This document shows positions 17,201 to 25,177 of a stretch of DNA of 64,000 bases, piece by piece. Under the pieces are notes generated by a model. It did not search any database. It was not told the origin of the DNA and worked only from the letters and a program-made list of their open reading frames with translations. This stretch comes from Actinacidiphila rubida. GTDB taxonomy: Bacteria > Actinomycetota > Actinomycetes > Streptomycetales > Streptomycetaceae. The translations under genes and the position numbers were made by a program. The stretch is taken from positions 106,349 to 170,348 of the forward strand of contig NZ_FODD01000021.1 in NCBI RefSeq assembly GCF_900110255.1, given 5' to 3'. Position 1 is the stretch's first letter. Each line of letters begins with the position of its first letter.

Positions 17201-19735
17201 ACCAGCGCCCCGTCCGTCTCCCAGCAACTCGTGTACGCCCCCGACGGCGGGCTCACCGTCAAGGACGGCGCGCTCACCGGCGCCGGGCAGCACTGGCTGC
17301 GGCTGACGAAGGCCGGCGCCCTCACCGGCGCCCAGCTCGCCCGCTTCCCGCAGCTGAAGGGCTACACCGCGTTCACCGTCGACCCGCGCGACCGCGGCCG
17401 CGTCACCGACGCCCTGCGCGGCCAGCTCGTCGCCACCCAGCGGGCGGCCACCGGCGCGCTGCTGGCCGCCACCGGCGTCCAGACGCAGGGCGTGCTCGAC
17501 GACGTCTACGCCGGCCGGGCCCAGCAGGCCTCCCTCGGGCCGGTGTTCGACGGGCACGGCACGCCGCGGCTGTCGGTGTGGGCGCCCACCGCGCACACCG
17601 TGTCCGTGGAGATCGGCGGCCGCACCGTCCCGATGGTGCGCGACGCCTCGAGCGGCACCTGGTCGGTGACCGGCACCCCGGCCTGGACCGGGAAGCCGTA
17701 CCTGTACGACGTGACGGTGTGGGCGCCCAGCGTCCAGCGGCTGGTGGTCAACAAGGTCACCGACCCCTACTCGGTGGCGCTCACCGCCGACTCCCGGCAG
17801 AGCCTCCTGGTGAACCTCGCCGACCCGAGGCTCGCGCCGAAGGGCTGGGCCACGCAGGCCAAGCCGCCGGCCGTGCCGATGAGCCGCGCGCAGATCCAGG
17901 AGCTGCACATCCGTGACTTCTCCGTCGCCGACACCACCGTGCCGGCCGCCGACCGCGGCAAGTACACCGCGTTCACCGACAGCACCTCGGCGGGCATGAC
18001 CCACCTGAAGGACCTGGCGAAGGCCGGCATCACCCACGTCCACCTGCTGCCCGCGTTCGACTTCTCGTCCGTGCCGGAGAAGGCCGCCGACCAGGCGAGC
18101 CCGGACTGCGACCTGGCGTCGTACGCGCCCGACAGCGACCAGCAGCAGGCGTGTGTCGCGAGGACCGCCGCCAAGGACGCCTACAACTGGGGCTACGACC
18201 CGTTCCACTTCACGGTGCCCGAGGGCTCGTACGCGACCGACCCCGACGGGACGGCGCGCACCGTCCAGTTCCGGCAGATGGTGCAGGGCCTCAACGACGC
18301 GGGCCTGCGCGTGGTGATGGACGTCGTCTACAACCACACCTCCGCGGCCGGGCAGGCCGACACCTCGGTGCTCGACAAGATCGTGCCCGGCTACTACCAG
18401 CGGCTGATGCCCGACGGCTCGGTGGCCGACTCGACGTGCTGCGCCGACACCGCACCCGAGAACGCCATGATGGGCAAGCTCGTCGTCGACTCCGTCGTCA
18501 CCTGGGCCAAGGAGTACAAGGTCGACGGCTTCCGCTTCGACCTGATGGGCCACCACCCCAAGGCGAACATCCTCGCCGTGCGCAAGGCGCTCGACGCGCT
18601 CACGCCCGCCAAGGACGGCGTCGACGGCAGGAAGATCATCCTGTACGGCGAGGGCTGGAACTTCGGCGAGGTCGCCGACAACGCCCGCTTCGTGCAGGCC
18701 ACCCAGGCGAACATGGCCGGCACCGGCATCGCCACGTTCTCCGACCGGGCGCGCGACGCGGTCCGCGGCGGCAGCCCCTTCGACGCCGACCCCGGCGTCC
18801 AGGGCTTCGCCTCCGGCCTGTTCACCGACCCCAACTCCTCCACCGCCAACGGGACCGCGGCCGAGCAGAAGGCCCGGCTGCTGCACTACCAGGACCTCAT
18901 CGAGGTCGGACTCACCGGCAACCTGCGGCAGTTCGGCTTCACCGATGCCGACGGCAAGCAGGTCACCGGCTCCGAGATCGACTACAACGGCGCCCCCGCC
19001 GGATACGCCGACGCGCCCGGCGACGCCCTCGCGTACGTCGACGCGCACGACAACGAGTCCCTGTACGACGCCCTCGCCTACAAGCTCCCGGCCGCCACCC
19101 CGGCCGCCGACCGGGCCCGCATGCAGGTGCTCGCCGAGGCCACCGCGGCCCTCTCCCAGGGCCCGGCTCTCTACCAGGCCGGCTCCGACCTGCTGCGGTC
19201 CAAGTCGCTGGACCGCAACTCCTTCGACTCCGGCGACTGGTTCAACGCCATCCACTGGAGTTGCGCGCAGGGCAACGGGATGGGACGCGGGCTGCCGCAG
19301 GCCGCCGACAACCAGAGCAAGTGGGAGTACGCCAAACCGCTGCTCACCGCACCCCAACTCACCCCGGACTGCGCGCAGATGCAGGGCACGTCGGCCGCCT
19401 ACCAGGACCTGCTGCGGATCCGCACGGCGGAACCCGCGTTCCACCTCGGCACCGCGGACCAGGTCCAGCAGCAGGTGTCCTTCCCGCTGTCCGGGACCGC
19501 CGGCCAGACCCCCGGCGTGATCACCATGAAGGCCGGTGACCTCGTCGTCGTCTTCAACGCCACCCCGCAGCAGCAGAGCCAGCACCTCGCCTCGGCGGCG
19601 GGAACGCACTACGCTCTGCACCCCGTTCAGGCCGCCGGCGCGGACCCGGTCGTGAAGACCGCGTCCTACGCCCCCGCGACCGGCACGTTCACCGTGCCGG
19701 CCCGCACCGTGGCGGTCTTCACGACGGCCGGCTGA
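14261..19735 (+). CDS. pulA: Secreted bifunctional alpha-amylase / type I pullulanase
   Basis: An 1,824-residue exported enzyme carrying two GH13 catalytic modules. A long basic signal (ends VPTASAQA) is followed by an amylase module (~70-570) with GFRIDTVKNV (nucleophile Asp, ~325), GETYSAD (Glu, ~361) and LGNHDMG (Asp, ~428). Two pullulanase-associated CBM41-like starch-binding repeats follow (~747-827 and ~857-947, each with HYxRxDGDYxxWGL). Then come the CBM48-like region and a type I pullulanase module with YNWGYDP (~1308), DGFRFDLMGHHP (~1420), YGEGWNFGE (~1460) and DAHDNES (~1594). It should cut both alpha-1,4 and alpha-1,6 bonds of starch, glycogen or pullulan, feeding MalEFG. GTG at 14261 follows AAGGAG by 8 nt. 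Such fusions are known in Streptomyces. Confidence 0.95.
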   Translation: MALDWFRLHAFRHDRRARRTRLSRRTAAGTAFAALAALAVPTASAQAQQSPPPPPSDKALAAQPARHGDTREQFYFVMPDRFANGDPSNDRGGLTGSRLATGYDPTDKGFYQGGDLKGLTRKLDYIKGLGTTAIWMAPIFKNKPVQGTGKDASAGYHGYWITDFTQVDPHFGTNDDLRKLISAAHTKGMKVFFDVITNHTADVIGNTQNTYDYLSKGAFPYLSADGTPFDDSDYAAGGQGFPKVTTASFPRTPTVPADEKDVKVPAWLNDPTMYHNRGDSTFAGESADQGDFSGLDDLWTERPEVVHGMEQIYERWVRDFAIDGFRIDTVKNVDMPFWTQWATALDRYAAQQGRKDFFLFGETYSADPAVTSPYVTQGRLDATLDFPFQDAARAYASQGASPAKLANLYAQDYRYTTDQANAYEEVTFLGNHDMGRIGSFLRQDNPQASDAELLKRDELANEVMFLGRGNPVVYYGDEQGFTGSGGDKDARQTMFASQVADYLDDPEIGTTRTAASDAYDPRHPLYRAIAALSALTKAHPALRDGVQTERYADTGSGPGVYASSRTDTRTRDDYLVAVNNATTARTVTVPTGNTAGAAYRALYGATGTVTAAGDAATVTLTVPALSSVVYRAATPLPAAATAPRITLTAPATGATGTVELNADVTGGGLNRVVFAAQTGNGPWQVLGSADHAPYRVTQTLAATVPPGTPVRYKAVAVDDTGRTAAATAGTVTGAVPVQAPPTAVSRDYAIVHYQRTDGDYADWGLYAWGDIADGEGTTWPAGHPFTGRDAYGAFAYVKLKPGASSVGFLVVDRNGVKDTDGDRSIDLTTTGEVWVKQGSPDVATTAPAGAYPPQDTTRAVIHYHRADGDYSGWGLHDWTGAANPTDWTSPLQPARIDSYGAVFEVPLAAGATSLSYIIHKGDTKDLPDDQSLDLTASGHEVWLLDGTEKYLLPQPQGSGADLDLGKAEAQWIDRDTVAWQTSAPSVSQQLVYAPDGGLTVKDGALTGAGQHWLRLTKAGALTGAQLARFPQLKGYTAFTVDPRDRGRVTDALRGQLVATQRAATGALLAATGVQTQGVLDDVYAGRAQQASLGPVFDGHGTPRLSVWAPTAHTVSVEIGGRTVPMVRDASSGTWSVTGTPAWTGKPYLYDVTVWAPSVQRLVVNKVTDPYSVALTADSRQSLLVNLADPRLAPKGWATQAKPPAVPMSRAQIQELHIRDFSVADTTVPAADRGKYTAFTDSTSAGMTHLKDLAKAGITHVHLLPAFDFSSVPEKAADQASPDCDLASYAPDSDQQQACVARTAAKDAYNWGYDPFHFTVPEGSYATDPDGTARTVQFRQMVQGLNDAGLRVVMDVVYNHTSAAGQADTSVLDKIVPGYYQRLMPDGSVADSTCCADTAPENAMMGKLVVDSVVTWAKEYKVDGFRFDLMGHHPKANILAVRKALDALTPAKDGVDGRKIILYGEGWNFGEVADNARFVQATQANMAGTGIATFSDRARDAVRGGSPFDADPGVQGFASGLFTDPNSSTANGTAAEQKARLLHYQDLIEVGLTGNLRQFGFTDADGKQVTGSEIDYNGAPAGYADAPGDALAYVDAHDNESLYDALAYKLPAATPAADRARMQVLAEATAALSQGPALYQAGSDLLRSKSLDRNSFDSGDWFNAIHWSCAQGNGMGRGLPQAADNQSKWEYAKPLLTAPQLTPDCAQMQGTSAAYQDLLRIRTAEPAFHLGTADQVQQQVSFPLSGTAGQTPGVITMKAGDLVVVFNATPQQQSQHLASAAGTHYALHPVQAAGADPVVKTASYAPATGTFTVPARTVAVFTTAG

Positions 19736-19754
19736 CCCCGGCCCACCCCGCGGC

Positions 19755-19788
19755 GGGCCGCCCCGGAGCCTGACCTCCGGAGCGGTCC
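19755..19788 (+). terminator. Hairpin after the pullulanase gene
   Basis: Stem CCGGAG/CTCCGG (19763-19768 with 19775-19780, loop of 6) continues outward after one mismatch for 6-7 further pairs. It lies 20 bp after the stop codon and is a plausible terminator. Confidence 0.6.
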
Positions 19789-19871
19789 GCCGCGGCGTTC
19801 CCCCGCAGCCGGTCCGGACGGGGTGGCGGTCGATCCGCAACCTTCGGGCGGCTCGGTGCGTCCATGTACCC

Positions 19872-20375
19872 GTGACCAACCAGCACGTAGTGATCCGGCC
19901 TGCCGTGATCGAGGACCTGGACGCGATCAGCGGTGTCCACGCGCGGGCCCGCGCGACGTACTACGCCGGGCACCTGCCCGCCGAGGCCTACAGCGGACCG
20001 GAGGAGCTCGAACGGCAGCGCACCGGCACGTCGTGGGCCATCGCGTCACGCGAGCGCTCGGTACTGTGCGCGACGCGCGACGGCCACATCGTGGGGTTCG
20101 CGGTCGTCGGCGCCCGGTTCGACGGGGACAAGCTGTTCCACTTCCACATCGACCCCCGCGTGTGGCGCACCGGCGTGGGCACCGCCCTGCACCGCGCCTG
20201 CGTCGAGGTCTGGCAGGAGGCCAAACTCGCCGCGGTCCAGCTGGAGGTGTTCGCCCCCAACGCCCGCGCCCGCGCCTTCTACGCCACCCAGGGCTGGGAG
20301 GAGACCAGCCGGGAGGACGACCACGTGGTGATGACCCTCCGCGTTCCCGGCCCGGAGCACCCGGCGGGTGAGTAG
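19872..20375 (+). CDS. GNAT-family N-acetyltransferase
   Basis: A 167-residue single-domain acetyltransferase. Visible GNAT features: N-terminal strand VVIRPAVIEDLDAISGVHARA, the acetyl-CoA pocket VDPRVWRTGVGTALHRACVE-like segment (here HIDPRVWRTGVGTALH, matching the Q/RxxGxG/A motif A), and the C-terminal LEVFAPNARARAFYATQGW, the typical motif B. Substrate unknown; members modify small amines, antibiotics or protein N-termini. GTG at 19872 starts the domain directly. It converges with the next gene. Confidence 0.88.
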   Translation: MTNQHVVIRPAVIEDLDAISGVHARARATYYAGHLPAEAYSGPEELERQRTGTSWAIASRERSVLCATRDGHIVGFAVVGARFDGDKLFHFHIDPRVWRTGVGTALHRACVEVWQEAKLAAVQLEVFAPNARARAFYATQGWEETSREDDHVVMTLRVPGPEHPAGE

Positions 20376-20400
20376 TAGCCCGTCCCACCTCCAGGCTGCC

Positions 20401-20424
20401 GCCGCCCGGCCGGGGAAGGGCGGC
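20401..20424. terminator. Bidirectional hairpin between convergent genes
   Basis: GCCGCCC (20401-20407) pairs with GGGCGGC (20418-20424) across a 10-base loop, between the GNAT gene and the converging membrane-protein gene; the right arm touches the stop codon of the latter. Confidence 0.5.
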
Positions 20425-22382
20425 TACTGGCCGAGCGGGGTGAGGGTCTCGCCGCCCGGGAGGTGGGCGCTGAGGTCGGGACGGGCCGCGCGGGGCGCGC
20501 GAACGGCCAGATAGGGGCCGGGGGCCGAGGCCGTCACACCGCGGGTCGCGGTCAGGCCCGTGGCGTCGCGGCTCGCCGCGGCCAGCAGGTACCAGTGGCC
20601 GGCCGGTGACCGCCACATCACCCCGGCCATCACGTGCGGCCAGAAGCGGCTGCACGCGCTGCCGTCCTGCTGCGTGCCCACCTGAGCGGCGGGCGACGCT
20701 GCGGCGGTTCCGGGCGCGAGGAACTGCACCGTGGCCGCGCCCGGCCCGCGCCAGGTGTCCGCCCGGTCGCACGTCCACGAGGCGGTGCCCGCCGACTCGG
20801 GCAGCGGCGTGCGGGCGAACTCCCAGTCGTTCACCGACCGCACCCCCTGCCCGCGCAGGGCACCGAGCCGGCACGCGCTGTGCGCCCAACTGGTCAGCGC
20901 CCCAGCCCCGGTGGCCTCACGGGGGGCCCGCGCCGGAGTCGCGCCGTCCGGCGGCGGGGTGTACGTCAGATGGACCGGCGTGAGGTCGCCGAGGTCGGTG
21001 AGCAGGAACGAGTGGTGCTCGGCGACGTGCGGGGACGAGCGCAGCTGCAGGACCGGCCAGGTCGTCCCGCACGAGCCGGCCGCCGCACCCGCGCCGGCGG
21101 CCGCCGGCCCGCCGGGCATCGGCACCGGATCGGTGACGCCGTCGCTCCCGCGGTGCAGCGGCACCCCGATCCGGTCCGGCGCCAGCAGGTCGCGGGTCTG
21201 CGCGTCCGCGACCCAGGGGGCGGTCAGGAAGCGGGTGTTGCCGTCCACGCGGTCCAGGACGACGGCCGCCGCGGTGGTGATGTCCGCGTCGTCGACCCGC
21301 GCGAAGTCCAGCGCGGCCCGCCCGCCGCCGCTCCGCGGCTCGGCGTACCGCACGACCCGCGTCCCGTCGTGCAGGAGCACCACCGCCGCGCCGTCCACGT
21401 CGCCCGCGAAGAGCAGTTGCGGTGGCCCGGCTGGCGCGTTGCGCGCAGTGCCGGGGGTCGCCGTGACGTCCAGGCCGGAGCCCGGGCGCGCCCACGCGTC
21501 CAGCGCGCGGCCGAGCAGGGCGCCGTCCGCGGCCCGCCCACCGCGCGCCGGCCAGGCCGTGAAGTCCATCCGCGCGGTGGCCCGCCAGGTGTCCGCGGGA
21601 ACCCGCACCAGCGACGCGGGGTCGAGGGCGTCCACCGCGCCGGACGCGGCGGAGCCGGCCGGGATCCGCGGGCCGGCCGGGGCGCCGTCCGTCGCCGCGA
21701 GGGCCAGCAGCGCGCCGACACCCACCACGGCCGCGGCCACCAGGCCGACGCGGGTGCGCTGACGGCGGCGCAGCAGATCCGTCGGCCGGGACTGCACCGT
21801 GCACGGGTCGAACTCGCCCGCGCCCAGCAGATGCCGGCCCTCCACGGCGGCCGCCGCCCGCACGGCGCCCCGCACGTCGGCGACGCCCGCCCGTTCCAGC
21901 ACCGCCCGCACGCCGCGCTCGCCCATCCCTTCCAGGGCCTGCAGCGCGAACGCGGCCCTGGCGGGCGCGGGCAGCGCGGACAGGGCGCGGTCCAGGGCGA
22001 GTTCGTCGCTGCCACCGGCCCGGGGGTGCACCCGCAGGCCGGCCACGGCCGGCAGCCGCAGCGCGTCGAGCACCGCCGCCACCCGCGCCGGCTGGTGCCC
22101 GCGGCCCCGCCCGCCGTACGCCAGCGCGGTCCGCAGCACCTCGCCGCGCAGCATCCCGTAGGCCCCGCCGCGCGCCGACCTGGCCCGGTGCGGCAGCGCC
22201 CGCTGCGCCAGCCGGTGGGCGACGAGCACTCTGCGGTGCTTGCCCAGGGCGGCGGGCAGCGTCAGGTAGGCCAGCCGGACCAGCCGCGGATAGTGCTCGA
22301 CGAGCGCCGCCTCGGCCTCTTCCACGGCCACGGGAGCCGTCGGGTCGCCGGGCGAAGTCACCGACTGCGCTTGCGTGTTCAC
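20424..22382 (-). CDS. Membrane protein with sigma-factor-like N-terminal domain and large extracytoplasmic domain
   Basis: I do not recognise a named family for the whole 652-residue protein. The first ~200 residues resemble a degenerate ECF sigma factor: EAALVEHYPRLVRLAYLTLP recalls region 2.1, and LSALPAPARAAFALQALEGM...VRAVLERAGVADVRGAV recalls region 4 (LPxxxRxxxxLxxxxG plus an HTH-like helix). After a basic RRRQRTR stop signal comes one transmembrane segment (~211-231), then a Pro/Ala-rich linker and ~400 residues with several Cys and Trp, probably outside the membrane. Region 2.4-like DNA-contact residues are poor, so sigma activity is uncertain. GTG at 22382 is the likely start. It lies downstream of glnII on the same strand, separated by a strong terminator. 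Confidence 0.7.
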   Translation of the reverse strand: MNTQAQSVTSPGDPTAPVAVEEAEAALVEHYPRLVRLAYLTLPAALGKHRRVLVAHRLAQRALPHRARSARGGAYGMLRGEVLRTALAYGGRGRGHQPARVAAVLDALRLPAVAGLRVHPRAGGSDELALDRALSALPAPARAAFALQALEGMGERGVRAVLERAGVADVRGAVRAAAAVEGRHLLGAGEFDPCTVQSRPTDLLRRRQRTRVGLVAAAVVGVGALLALAATDGAPAGPRIPAGSAASGAVDALDPASLVRVPADTWRATARMDFTAWPARGGRAADGALLGRALDAWARPGSGLDVTATPGTARNAPAGPPQLLFAGDVDGAAVVLLHDGTRVVRYAEPRSGGGRAALDFARVDDADITTAAAVVLDRVDGNTRFLTAPWVADAQTRDLLAPDRIGVPLHRGSDGVTDPVPMPGGPAAAGAGAAAGSCGTTWPVLQLRSSPHVAEHHSFLLTDLGDLTPVHLTYTPPPDGATPARAPREATGAGALTSWAHSACRLGALRGQGVRSVNDWEFARTPLPESAGTASWTCDRADTWRGPGAATVQFLAPGTAAASPAAQVGTQQDGSACSRFWPHVMAGVMWRSPAGHWYLLAAASRDATGLTATRGVTASAPGPYLAVRAPRAARPDLSAHLPGGETLTPLGQ

Positions 22383-22463
22383 GCATCGTCAAACGAGCCG
22401 TTGATGCGATGGTCACTCCGCGCGCCGGTGCGCGGGGCGCGCCCCCGCGGGCGGGCGCGCGAA

Positions 22464-22492
22464 GGGGCGCCCGTCGCGTCGACGAGCGCCCC
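22464..22492 (-). terminator. glnII terminator hairpin
   Basis: GGGGCGC (22464-22470) pairs with GCGCCCC (22486-22492); after one C/A mismatch CGTCG pairs with CGACG around the loop CGT. It lies 36 bp beyond the glnII stop on the minus strand. Confidence 0.75.
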
Positions 22493-22527
22493 CAGGGCAC
22501 GATCCGGCCCGCGCACGGGCCCGTCGC

Positions 22528-23547
22528 TCAGACCAGGCCGGCCTTCTCCAGGGCCGCGGCGCAGGTGTCGACGATGAGGCGGGTGACGACGTACGGGTCG
22601 ACGTTGGCGTTGGGACGCCGGTCCTCGATGTAGCCCTTCTTGTCGACCTCGACCTGCCACGGGATGCGGACCGAGGCGCCGCGGTCGGACACCCCGTAGC
22701 TGTACTCGTTCCACGGCGCGGTCTCGTGCGCGCCGGTCAGGCGGGACTCGACACCGGCGCCGTAGTGCTTGATGTGCTCCAGCGGCTTGCCGTCGCGGCC
22801 CAGCGCCTCGGCCGCCTCGACGACCGCCTCGTAGCCCTCGCGCATGGCCTTGGTGGAGAAGTTGGTGTGCGCGCCCGCGCCGTTCCAGTCGCCCTTGACC
22901 GGCTTCGGGTCCAGGGTCGCGGAGATGCCGAAGTCCTCGGCGGTGCGGTAGAGCAGCCAGCGCGCCACCCACAGCTGGTCGGCGACCTCCAGCGGGCTCA
23001 GCGGGCCGACCTGGAACTCCCACTGGCCGGGCATGACCTCGGCGTTGATGCCGGACAGGGTCAGGCCCGCGGCCAGGCAGTTGTCGAGGTGCTTCTCGAC
23101 CACGGCGCGGCCGAAGATCTCGTCGGCGCCGACGCCGCAGTAGTAGCCGCCCTGCGGCGCGGGGAAACCGCCCTCGGGGAAGCCGAGGGGGCGCGCGCCC
23201 TGGAAGAACGTGTACTCCTGCTCGATGCCGAACAGTGACTCCTGGTCCGCGTACCGCTCGGACGTCTCACGCAGCGCGGCACGGGTGTTGGACTCGTGCG
23301 GGGTGCCGTCGATGTCGAAGACCTCGCACAGCACGAGGACGTGCGCGCCGCCGCGGATCGGGTCGGGGTAGGACGCCACCGGCTTGAGTACGCGGTCCGA
23401 GGCGTGGCCCTCGGCCTGGCTGGTGCTGGAACCGTCGAAGCCCCACACCGGAAGCTCCGCGCCGTCCGCCAGGATCTTCGTCTTGGAACGCAGCTTCGCG
23501 GTCGGCTGGGTGCCGTCTATCCAGATGTACTCGGCCTTGTAGGTCAC
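22528..23547 (-). CDS. glnII: Type II (eukaryote-like) glutamine synthetase
   Basis: GSII condenses glutamate and ammonia to glutamine with ATP. At 339 residues it has the short GSII length. Motifs seen: YIWIDGTQP at the N-terminus, WGFDGSSTSQAEG (beta-grasp region), QEYTFF near residue 120 with the metal-ligand Glu, GINAEVMPGQWEFQVGP, NGAGAHTNFSTKAMR (the ATP/ammonia-site segment) and ETAPWNEYSYGVSDRGASVRIP. There is no GSI-type adenylylation site, so it should escape GlnE. A GlnR-box-like array lies ~90-127 bp upstream and a terminator follows. Streptomyces keep GSII alongside GSI (glnA at 38-39 kb here). Confidence 0.97.
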   Translation of the reverse strand: MTYKAEYIWIDGTQPTAKLRSKTKILADGAELPVWGFDGSSTSQAEGHASDRVLKPVASYPDPIRGGAHVLVLCEVFDIDGTPHESNTRAALRETSERYADQESLFGIEQEYTFFQGARPLGFPEGGFPAPQGGYYCGVGADEIFGRAVVEKHLDNCLAAGLTLSGINAEVMPGQWEFQVGPLSPLEVADQLWVARWLLYRTAEDFGISATLDPKPVKGDWNGAGAHTNFSTKAMREGYEAVVEAAEALGRDGKPLEHIKHYGAGVESRLTGAHETAPWNEYSYGVSDRGASVRIPWQVEVDKKGYIEDRRPNANVDPYVVTRLIVDTCAAALEKAGLV

Positions 23548-23636
23548 GGTGACGCCATCCTTCTACGAACGTGGTGCGGTGCGCGGGTGCGGCCGAACTG
23601 CGCTGATCGGGCCGTCACGGAGCGTCCCAAGAAGCC

Positions 23637-23674
23637 TTTTCCCGACCGTTGCCCCGCTGTTAACCCGGTGTGAA
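23637..23674 (-). promoter_or_regulatory. GlnR-box-like array upstream of glnII
   Basis: Minus strand reads TTCAC-n6-TTAAC-n6-GCAAC-n6-GAAAA, four pentamers with exact 11-bp phasing. Streptomyces GlnR sites are GTNAC-n6-GAAAC repeats; matches are 4/5, 3/5, 4/5 and 4/5 when aligned alternately. The same DNA also reads as PHO-box-like 7-mers GTTCACA and GTTAACA 11 bp apart, so GlnR/PhoP overlap is possible. Confidence 0.6.
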
Positions 23675-23815
23675 CTACCCCCCGTGACCAGCGATGACCT
23701 CCGACCCCCGCCTCCCTCGCCCCGTGCGTTCCGCCCGCCCCGCGCGCTCCACGTGCCCCGCGCGGCCGGGCCGGTGGACCGCCCCGGGCGGGAGACGGAC
23801 GGTTAGGCTCTGGGC

Positions 23816-24190
23816 ATGCCGCACCTCACCGTCGAGTACTCCGCGAACACCGCGGGCTCGTTCGACCCCCGATCCCTCGCCGAGGACCTCCACCAGGCCG
23901 TCGTCACGATCGCCGGCGGGCGCGCCGGCGGCTGCAAGACGCGATTCGTCCGCCAGGACGAGGTGTACATCGCGGACGGCTCGCCGCACTACGCGATGGT
24001 CCACCTCGAGATCGCGCTGCTGTCGGGACGCACCGCCGAGACCAAGCGCGCGCTGTCCGCCGCGGCGATCGACCTCCTGCGCCGCCACGTCGCGCCCATG
24101 CCGCGGTTCGAGGTCCAGTGCTCGGTCGACATCCGCGACCTCGACGGCGACGCCTACGCGCGGCACGACGAGCCGCGGACCGAGCAGTGA
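23816..24190 (+). CDS. 5-carboxymethyl-2-hydroxymuconate delta-isomerase-like protein
   Basis: A 124-residue member of the CHMI branch of the tautomerase superfamily. The protein begins MPHLTVEYS, so Pro becomes the N-terminal residue after Met removal, as needed for tautomerase catalysis; length and the pattern LHQAVV...CKTRFVRQDEVYIADG...FAMVHLEIALLSGRTAETKRAL-like helix agree with the family. In the homoprotocatechuate pathway CHMI isomerises 5-carboxymethyl-2-hydroxymuconate, but no other genes of that pathway are nearby, so the physiological substrate is open. Its TGA overlaps the next ATG by one base (TGATG), indicating translational coupling with the oxidoreductase. Confidence 0.85.
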   Translation: MPHLTVEYSANTAGSFDPRSLAEDLHQAVVTIAGGRAGGCKTRFVRQDEVYIADGSPHYAMVHLEIALLSGRTAETKRALSAAAIDLLRRHVAPMPRFEVQCSVDIRDLDGDAYARHDEPRTEQ

Positions 24191-25068
24191 TGCGCGTCGG
24201 GCTGCTGGGCACCGGGCCGTGGGCCCGGTCCACGCACGGACCGGCCCTCGCCGCCCACCCCGGCGTGGAGTTCACCGGCGTCTGGGGCCGCCGGCCGGAG
24301 GCCGCCGCGTCGGTCGCCGCGCTGTTCGGCACCCGCGCCTACGACGACGCCGACGCGCTCATCGCCGACGTCGACGCGGTCGCGGTGGCCCTGCCGCCCG
24401 CGTTCCAGGCGCCGCTGGCCGCCCGCGCCGCGCGGGCCGGCCGCCACCTGCTGCTCGACAAGCCGCTCGCCGCGACCGTCGAGGACGCCCGCGCGGTGGC
24501 CGACGCGGTGGACGCGGCCGGGGTCACCTCCCTGGTCTTCTTCACGCTGCGGTTCGCCGACGGCAGCGCCCGCTGGATCGAGGAGCAGGCCGAGGCCGGG
24601 CGCCGGACCGGCGGCTGGTTCACCGGCCGCGCCGACTGGTACGGCGCGGTGTTCAGCGCCGAGGCCAGCCCCTACGCCGACTCGCCCTGGCGGCGCGAGA
24701 AGGGCGGCCTGTGGGACGTCGGCCCGCACGCGCTGTCCGTGCTGCTGCCGGTGCTCGGCGACGCCACCGAGGTGCGCGCCGCGCGCGGCCCGGGCGACGC
24801 CGTGCAGCTGACGCTCCGTCATGACAGCGGTGCCTCCAGCACGTCGCTGCTGACGCTGACCGCGCCGCCCCCCGCGGCCGGTGTCGCCGTGGAGTTCCGC
24901 GGCACGCCCGGCGTCGCCGCCTACCCCGAGGGGCTGACCGGCTCCGCGACCGACGCGATGGAGCGCGCCGTCGACGCGCTGCTCGCCGGCGTCCCGCACC
25001 CCTGCGACGCCCGGTTCGGGCTGCGCGTCACCGAGATCCTCGCGCAGGCCGAGGCGGCGCTGGACTGA
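24190..25068 (+). CDS. Gfo/Idh/MocA-family NAD(P)-dependent oxidoreductase
   Basis: A 292-residue dehydrogenase. The Rossmann fold opens MRVGLLGTGPWARSTHGPAL (GxGxxA-type dinucleotide loop), then VWGRRPEAAASVAALFG and the family signature LLDKPLAATVEDARAV, in which the Lys of the K-P motif is the conserved catalytic-site residue. The C-terminal alpha/beta substrate domain contains KGGLWDVGPHALS with the conserved Asp and His. Members oxidise sugars, inositols or biliverdin-like substrates; the substrate here is unknown. The ATG at 24190 is the A of the preceding stop, so it is cotranslated with the CHMI-like gene. A perfect 10-bp-stem terminator follows. Confidence 0.9.
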   Translation: MRVGLLGTGPWARSTHGPALAAHPGVEFTGVWGRRPEAAASVAALFGTRAYDDADALIADVDAVAVALPPAFQAPLAARAARAGRHLLLDKPLAATVEDARAVADAVDAAGVTSLVFFTLRFADGSARWIEEQAEAGRRTGGWFTGRADWYGAVFSAEASPYADSPWRREKGGLWDVGPHALSVLLPVLGDATEVRAARGPGDAVQLTLRHDSGASSTSLLTLTAPPPAAGVAVEFRGTPGVAAYPEGLTGSATDAMERAVDALLAGVPHPCDARFGLRVTEILAQAEAALD

Positions 25069-25078
25069 ACACCCGGAC

Positions 25079-25101
25079 GCGCTCCCGGGATCCGGGAGCG
25101 C
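25079..25101 (+). terminator. Perfect 10-bp-stem terminator
   Basis: GCGCTCCCGG (25079-25088) pairs perfectly with CCGGGAGCGC (25092-25101) across the loop GAT, 10 bp after the oxidoreductase stop. Confidence 0.8.
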
Positions 25102-25177
25102 AACTCCGGACAAAGGATCACGCTCCGGGCCTGCCGCAGGCCTTCCGGCGGCCGCCACCGGTGTCTATCGTCGTGGT

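Noticed and set aside
14186..19879. 1,897-residue minus-strand frame across the pullulanase gene
   Set aside because: Composition shadow (Val/Gly/Arg repeats) opposite a clear GH13 protein with full catalytic motifs.
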